Of a stretch of DNA of 9,563 nucleotides, positions 5,462 through 9,563 are shown piece by piece. Position numbers and translations under genes: made by a program. The DNA is from an uncultured Collinsella sp. (GTDB lineage: Bacteria > Actinomycetota > Coriobacteriia > Coriobacteriales > Coriobacteriaceae), in contig CABUUG010000066.1 of assembly GCA_902494605.1 (NCBI GenBank), positions 1 to 9,563 of the forward strand, given 5' to 3'. The first letter of the stretch is position 1. Every line of letters begins with the position of its first letter. The notes beneath the pieces are model-generated. The model was given only the letters and a program-made list of their open reading frames with translations. It had not been told where the DNA came from and did no database searches.

Positions 5462-7570
5462 CTAGGCTTGTTCGGTGCCCGCGGCCTCCAGGCCGATCAA
5501 ACGGAACGGGTCAGCCACGCCGCCGATCGACTTTTGCAGTTCGCGTTGACGTTGCGAATCCTGCGCGGCCTGCACGGTCAGCGCGCGACGGGCCTCATCA
5601 TCGAGTGAACGGTCCTGGCGCAGCTTGGCCTGTGCGGCACGCATGCGACGCTTGATGGTGTAGAGCTCGAGCGTATCGAGCATAAACACGATGTTCGTCT
5701 CGGTAGGGTGCTTGCTCGTCGCCGAGATGCGCCCGGCACTCACAAGAGTTGCCGCCTCGGGACACACCGAGCGCGCCGCATCCATGCAGGCTGCAGGATC
5801 GGTTCCCGGCGGCGTTGCCAGTACGGCCCATGCGATGGACTCGTGACGTGGGTCGACCCACTCGATGGAGCAGATGCGGTCAGCATACGTGCGGAACAGG
5901 TCGGGGTAGCTCGTGAGCATCGTCAACAGCTCGCGCTCCCCTGCCAAGGACTTGCGTTCAAGATCGGTAAGAACCATCGGCGCCGCCGCAGCCGGTGCGC
6001 CCGAACCGTCAGCCACAGGCACAGCTCCCATACCATCAGGCACATCGATCGGCGGCAGGTCGTCGACGACCTCCACGGGCGCGGCGCCGTAGGCATCGAG
6101 CGGGACGTAGTCGTACGGCTCTTCTTCGACCGGCGCGGACACCGGCGGCGTCGCGCCCGATGCCCAAGCACCGCGACCGGCATCGCGAGAACCCGACGCC
6201 CGACCGCCCGCGCTACCGGACCGCTCAGTCTGTGCCCGCTGGCGCTCATAGTTCTGCTCACGACGTCGTTCCGCATCCTCGCGCTTGGCGACATCGCGAA
6301 ACACACGACCCGAGCTCGCGCGCACCGTCTCCAGATCCAAACCCAGCAGATCGGCAATCTGGATAAAGTACGTGTCGATCATATAGCTATCGCGCAGCGG
6401 ATAGATAAGCGTCAGCGCATCTTCCAGCGCCTTAGCGCGACCGCCCGGCGTGGTGATGTCACTCGACTCCTGCAGCGAACGGTAGACAAAGTCCATAAGC
6501 GGCTCGGCAGCGTCGATGCGCGTCTGCAGTGCCTCGCCACCATGTGCGGTGATGAACTCCATGGGGTCGTTGCCGTCGGGGAGCACCACGCAGCGCAGGT
6601 CCATGGAATCCTGCTCGATAAACTGAATCGCGCGACGGGCGGCCTTCTGGCCCGCTGCATCGCCGTCGAACATATACACGATGCGCTTGGCAAAGCGAGT
6701 GAGCGTCTTTACATGATGCTCCGTGAGGGCGGTGCCCAGCGTGGCGACAACGTTTTTAATCCCCGCCTCCCAGCAGGCGATGCAATCGGTATAGCCCTCT
6801 ACCACGATGGCGGTATCCTGCGCGACGATAAACTCCTTGGCCCAATTAAAGCCGTAGAGGTTTCTCTTCTTATGAAACACGCTCGTCTCGGCGGTGTTGA
6901 GATACTTAGGCTGGCCGTCGCCCATAATGCGACCGCCAAAGGCAATGTTGTGACCCTGCTCGTCAAAGATGGGGAACATCACGCGGTCGTAAAAGCGGTC
7001 GGCAAGCTGCCCGCGCCCGCGACTCACGGCAACGTTGGCGTCGATCATCTCCTGCGGGGTAAAACCCGCCTGGGACAGGTGCGACACCAGCGCGTTACGG
7101 CCCGGTGCAAAGCCCAGGCAGTAGCGGCGGCAGACGTCGCCGCCCATGCCGCGGCTGGCAAAGTACTCGCGCGGACGGCCGTCCTTACCGCGCATGAGCA
7201 TGGTGTGGTAGAACTGGGCGGTCTCGGCGCACAGATCGTAGATGCGGGCACGCTTGGTGCCGCGCTCGCGGCGATCTCCGGTGTCATGCAGCTCAATACC
7301 CGCGCGATCGGCCAAGTAACGGATTGACTCGGGAAAGCTCAGGTTCTCGCGCTTCATGATATACGTGAAAACGTCGCCACCCTCGCCGCAACCAAAGCAA
7401 TGCCACACCTGCGTGGCGGGGATAATGTGGAAGGACGGCGTCTTCTCGCCATGGAAGGGGCAGCATCCCCAAAACTCATGGCCGCGAGGCTTGAGCTCGA
7501 CCGTTTCCTGCACGATGGCAACCAGGTCAGACGCAGCGCGTACCTGGTCTTTTTCCTCATCGCTAATCAC
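5462..7570 (-). CDS. dnaG: DNA primase DnaG
   Basis: DnaG makes the short RNA primers for replication and acts with the replicative helicase at the fork. At 702 residues it is longer than the usual 580-650. The zinc-binding domain has C37-P-F-H40 and C58-F-G-C61. The catalytic region contains FGGR at 211-214 and the TOPRIM motifs VVEGYTD (256-262, Glu258) and FDGDAAGQ (301-308, Asp302/Asp304), all intact. A roughly 100-residue Pro/Ala/Gly/Glu-rich linker (about 430-535) explains the extra length and leads to a C-terminal helicase-interaction domain (about 536-702). The start is GTG at 7570, preceded by GGGGGTGA about 8 nt away. It overlaps the ribF stop by 8 nt (GTGATTAG), so translation is probably coupled. 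rpoD follows. Confidence 0.98.
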   Translation of the reverse strand: MISDEEKDQVRAASDLVAIVQETVELKPRGHEFWGCCPFHGEKTPSFHIIPATQVWHCFGCGEGGDVFTYIMKRENLSFPESIRYLADRAGIELHDTGDRRERGTKRARIYDLCAETAQFYHTMLMRGKDGRPREYFASRGMGGDVCRRYCLGFAPGRNALVSHLSQAGFTPQEMIDANVAVSRGRGQLADRFYDRVMFPIFDEQGHNIAFGGRIMGDGQPKYLNTAETSVFHKKRNLYGFNWAKEFIVAQDTAIVVEGYTDCIACWEAGIKNVVATLGTALTEHHVKTLTRFAKRIVYMFDGDAAGQKAARRAIQFIEQDSMDLRCVVLPDGNDPMEFITAHGGEALQTRIDAAEPLMDFVYRSLQESSDITTPGGRAKALEDALTLIYPLRDSYMIDTYFIQIADLLGLDLETVRASSGRVFRDVAKREDAERRREQNYERQRAQTERSGSAGGRASGSRDAGRGAWASGATPPVSAPVEEEPYDYVPLDAYGAAPVEVVDDLPPIDVPDGMGAVPVADGSGAPAAAAPMVLTDLERKSLAGERELLTMLTSYPDLFRTYADRICSIEWVDPRHESIAWAVLATPPGTDPAACMDAARSVCPEAATLVSAGRISATSKHPTETNIVFMLDTLELYTIKRRMRAAQAKLRQDRSLDDEARRALTVQAAQDSQRQRELQKSIGGVADPFRLIGLEAAGTEQA

Positions 7571-8570
7571 GAATGCTCACCCCCTGATCGCCCAAGTTGT
7601 GACGAATATCCTCGATATTACCCTCGACGGTCGCGATCAACTCATCCAGCGAATCGAACACACGCGAGGGACGCAGCCAGCGCGTAAACGCCAGCGAAAC
7701 GGAAGCGCCGTACAGGTCGCCCGTATAACCAATTAAATTAGCCTCGAGATGCGCAGATGCCGCATCGTCAGCATACGTTGGCGGCAGGCCGACGTTCACA
7801 GCAGCGGGCCACGCGGTGTCATCGACCAGCACCAGACCCTCATACACGCCATCGGCTGGCACCTGAATGCCGTCGGGAACCTGCAAGTTTGCCGTGGGAA
7901 AGCCCATGCCAGAACCCTCGTGACGGCCGCGAATAACACCGCCACGCACCATATACGGACGGCCGAGTAACCCAGCAGCAAGCTCCACATGGCCCTGTCC
8001 CAGCTCATGACGGATGCGCGTGGCGCAAATGGCCTCACCGCCCTCGCAAAGCAGGTCGTGACCATACACGTCAACGCCGTGCTCGGAACCCCAGGAGCGC
8101 ATCTCGGCAACACCGGAAGCACCGCCACGACCCAGCCTAAAGTCACTGCCAACGCGAATCGATCGAATGTCGACCAGACGCGACACCAGCGAGAGAAAAT
8201 CAACATGGTCAAGCGCCGCAACCTCAGGCGTAAAGGGAACGGCCACCACCGCATCGACCCCGGTTTGAGCCAAGGCATGCAGACGGTCGGCCGTCGTCAT
8301 CAATTTTTGAGCGGGCGAAGGGCTCACCACAACGTCCGGGTCGGGATCGAAGGTAACCACGACCGCCTTACAGCCATGGGCACGGGCATCACGGACAAGC
8401 GCTTCGATGAGTTCCTGGTGTCCACGGTGAACGCCGTCGAACACGCCAATGGCGATTGAAGCGGCACCCAAGTGCTCACACTCATCAAACGTATCGGCAG
8501 CAACGATGCGAGCCTCGTCCGACTCGCCCGCGAAAAAGACACGCGCGAGCTCGCGAGCGGACAACATCAT
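7563..8570 (-). CDS. ribF: Bifunctional riboflavin kinase/FAD synthetase RibF
   Basis: RibF converts riboflavin to FMN and then FMN to FAD in the cytoplasm, supplying flavin cofactors. The 335 residues show both modules. The N-terminal FMN adenylyltransferase has the nucleotidyltransferase signature GVFDGVHRGH at 42-51, VTFDPDP at 72-78 and ICATRIRHEL at 181-190, equivalent to the usual ISSTRIR. The C-terminal riboflavin kinase (about 200-324) has GMGFPTANL at 221-229, GVYEGL at 241-246, NVGLPPTY at 259-266 and the expected Glu276 ahead of the GDLYG segment. The start is ATGATG at 8570-8565; the first ATG overlaps the truB TGA by 4 nt, and either ATG could serve. The 3' end overlaps dnaG by 8 nt. 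The truB-ribF pairing is widespread, but rpsO, which often follows, is replaced here by dnaG. Confidence 0.97.
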   Translation of the reverse strand: MMLSARELARVFFAGESDEARIVAADTFDECEHLGAASIAIGVFDGVHRGHQELIEALVRDARAHGCKAVVVTFDPDPDVVVSPSPAQKLMTTADRLHALAQTGVDAVVAVPFTPEVAALDHVDFLSLVSRLVDIRSIRVGSDFRLGRGGASGVAEMRSWGSEHGVDVYGHDLLCEGGEAICATRIRHELGQGHVELAAGLLGRPYMVRGGVIRGRHEGSGMGFPTANLQVPDGIQVPADGVYEGLVLVDDTAWPAAVNVGLPPTYADDAASAHLEANLIGYTGDLYGASVSLAFTRWLRPSRVFDSLDELIATVEGNIEDIRHNLGDQGVSIRD

Positions 8571-9499
8571 CGAACACCGCCGATTGCCTGCGGAAACACG
8601 TGCTCCATGACAAAGCGGCCGCCCTCAATGCGGGCGAGCGCCTTGAGTCCCCCATCGAGCACCAACGCAAACGGCGCCTTCGAGGAATCGAAATCGGCAA
8701 GCGCACGCTCAACGGGAATGCGTCGGCCGCAGAGCAGGTCGTCGGCAAGATTGCCCGGCAAGTCAACACGTGTGGCGCCCAGGGCCGCAATGGGATCCAG
8801 GGCAAAGCCAGCCGCGGACTCGGGAGAAAGCTCCTCGACCGCATGACAAGCGCCAATGGAAACAACACCGGAAGCCGTGCGGCGCAGCGCGGAAATATGC
8901 GCGGCGCTATCGCAAGCGCGGCCCAGGTCGCGAGCGAGCGCACGGATATAGGTGCCCTTGCTCACCGAGAACGCCACGGTCCACACACACGTATCACCTT
9001 CGCCGCCCACGGCGATCAGGTCGGCGCCATAGACCTCGACGGGGCGCGGAGGTAGGTCCACCGCATTGCCCTCGCGAGCAGACTTGTAGGCGCGAACGCC
9101 ATTGACCGAGATAGCAGAAAACGCCGGCGGCACCTGCATCTGCGGGCCCAGCATGGCGGCCAAGCGCTCACGAGCATAGGCAGGATCGCGGAGCTCGTTG
9201 GCAACAGCCACCGTGCGGACCGCCTCGCCCTCCGCATCATCGGTATTGGTCTCGGCGCCAAACGAGATGTCGGCGACATAGCTTTTGGTATCGAGGGTTA
9301 GCATGCCCAGCAGACGAGTAGCCTGGCCCACGCCCACCACCATGACGCCGGATGCCATGGGGTCGAGCGTGCCGGCATGGCCGACGCGCCGCTCATGGAG
9401 GGCGCGTCGGCATTGCGAGACCACATCGTGGGACGTGCAGCCCACCGGCTTATCGACGGCGAGCAGCATATTCAGTTGAGAAGGCGTACGACGAGCCAT
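8567..9499 (-). CDS. truB: tRNA pseudouridine(55) synthase TruB
   Basis: TruB isomerises U55 in the T-loop of nearly all elongator tRNAs to pseudouridine and also acts as a tRNA folding chaperone. The 310 residues match the family. The catalytic motif GHAGTLDPMASG is at 40-51 with Asp46 as the nucleophile. Also present are KPVGCTSHDVV (17-27), the VPPAFSAISVNGVRAY segment (123-138), the SKGTYIRALARDLG motif (180-193) and LRRTASG (205-211). Residues after about 230 fit the PUA-like C-terminal domain. The ATG at 9499 gives the usual short lead before the first conserved segment; GGATGG just upstream is a modest ribosome site. It ends in a 4-nt overlap with ribF and begins 15 nt after the stop of the upstream gene. 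Confidence 0.97.
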   Translation of the reverse strand: MARRTPSQLNMLLAVDKPVGCTSHDVVSQCRRALHERRVGHAGTLDPMASGVMVVGVGQATRLLGMLTLDTKSYVADISFGAETNTDDAEGEAVRTVAVANELRDPAYARERLAAMLGPQMQVPPAFSAISVNGVRAYKSAREGNAVDLPPRPVEVYGADLIAVGGEGDTCVWTVAFSVSKGTYIRALARDLGRACDSAAHISALRRTASGVVSIGACHAVEELSPESAAGFALDPIAALGATRVDLPGNLADDLLCGRRIPVERALADFDSSKAPFALVLDGGLKALARIEGGRFVMEHVFPQAIGGVR

Positions 9500-9514
9500 G
9501 TACCATCCAAAAAG

Positions 9515-9563
9515 TTAAAGCTCGACGGTCACCGAAGCGGGATCCTCCCCTACCAGCTCGGCC
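9515..9563 (-). CDS. C-terminal end of an unidentified upstream gene (partial)
   Basis: An open frame enters from the right edge and ends in TAA at 9515-9517, encoding AELVGEDPASVTVEL as its last 15 residues. It stops 15 nt before truB on the same strand, which is consistent with an operon gene. In related bacteria rbfA or a DHH-family phosphoesterase often precedes truB, but these few residues do not let me choose between them, and I cannot exclude an open frame by chance. Confidence 0.45.
   Translation of the reverse strand, partial: AELVGEDPASVTVEL

Noticed and set aside
5708..7327. Plus-strand open frame (539 codons) antisense to dnaG
   Set aside because: It is Arg/His/Ala-rich with no family resemblance, and its openness follows from the GC-rich dnaG codons on the other strand.

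Overview
This window is ordinary bacterial housekeeping DNA. It is GC-rich, and every gene I can support lies on the minus strand, so transcription runs from high to low coordinates. The gene content, the GC-rich codon use, the charged N-terminus of the primary sigma factor and the pairing of a translation/flavin cluster with dnaG-rpoD suggest a high-GC Gram-positive of the Coriobacteriia, perhaps Collinsella-like. That placement is inference from gene order and general protein character, not a database match.

Layout in transcription order (right to left): the last codons of an unidentified gene (9515-9563); truB, tRNA pseudouridine-55 synthase (8567-9499); ribF, bifunctional riboflavin kinase/FAD synthetase (7563-8570); dnaG, primase (5462-7570); and rpoD, the primary sigma factor (4008-5351). 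truB and ribF overlap by 4 nt and ribF and dnaG by 8 nt, so these three read as one translationally coupled unit. rpoD follows after a 110-nt gap that may hold its own promoter. A stem-loop ends the cluster (about 3964-3998), followed by a short REP-like hairpin (3931-3959). Next comes a single tRNA-Asn(GTT) gene (3772-3846) with its own promoter and a clear intrinsic terminator. A second cluster follows: an Asp23/Gls24-family protein (yloU-like, 3221-3577), the fatty acid kinase subunit fakA (yloV-like, 1532-3193), and recG (1-1521, running off the left edge).

Functionally the window combines RNA modification, flavin cofactor synthesis, replication priming and housekeeping transcription in the first cluster. 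The second combines a small Asp23-like protein, fatty-acid phosphorylation and replication-fork repair, an arrangement resembling the yloU-yloV...recG neighbourhood of Firmicutes. I found no mobile element, CRISPR array, toxin-antitoxin pair or defence system, and no gene-free stretch longer than 300 bases. The points worth a second look are modest: a REP-like hairpin after rpoD, an inverted repeat ahead of the yloU gene, a near-duplicate leader before both yloU and fakA, a strongly charged insert in RpoD, and start-codon choices that a longest-ORF call would get wrong.
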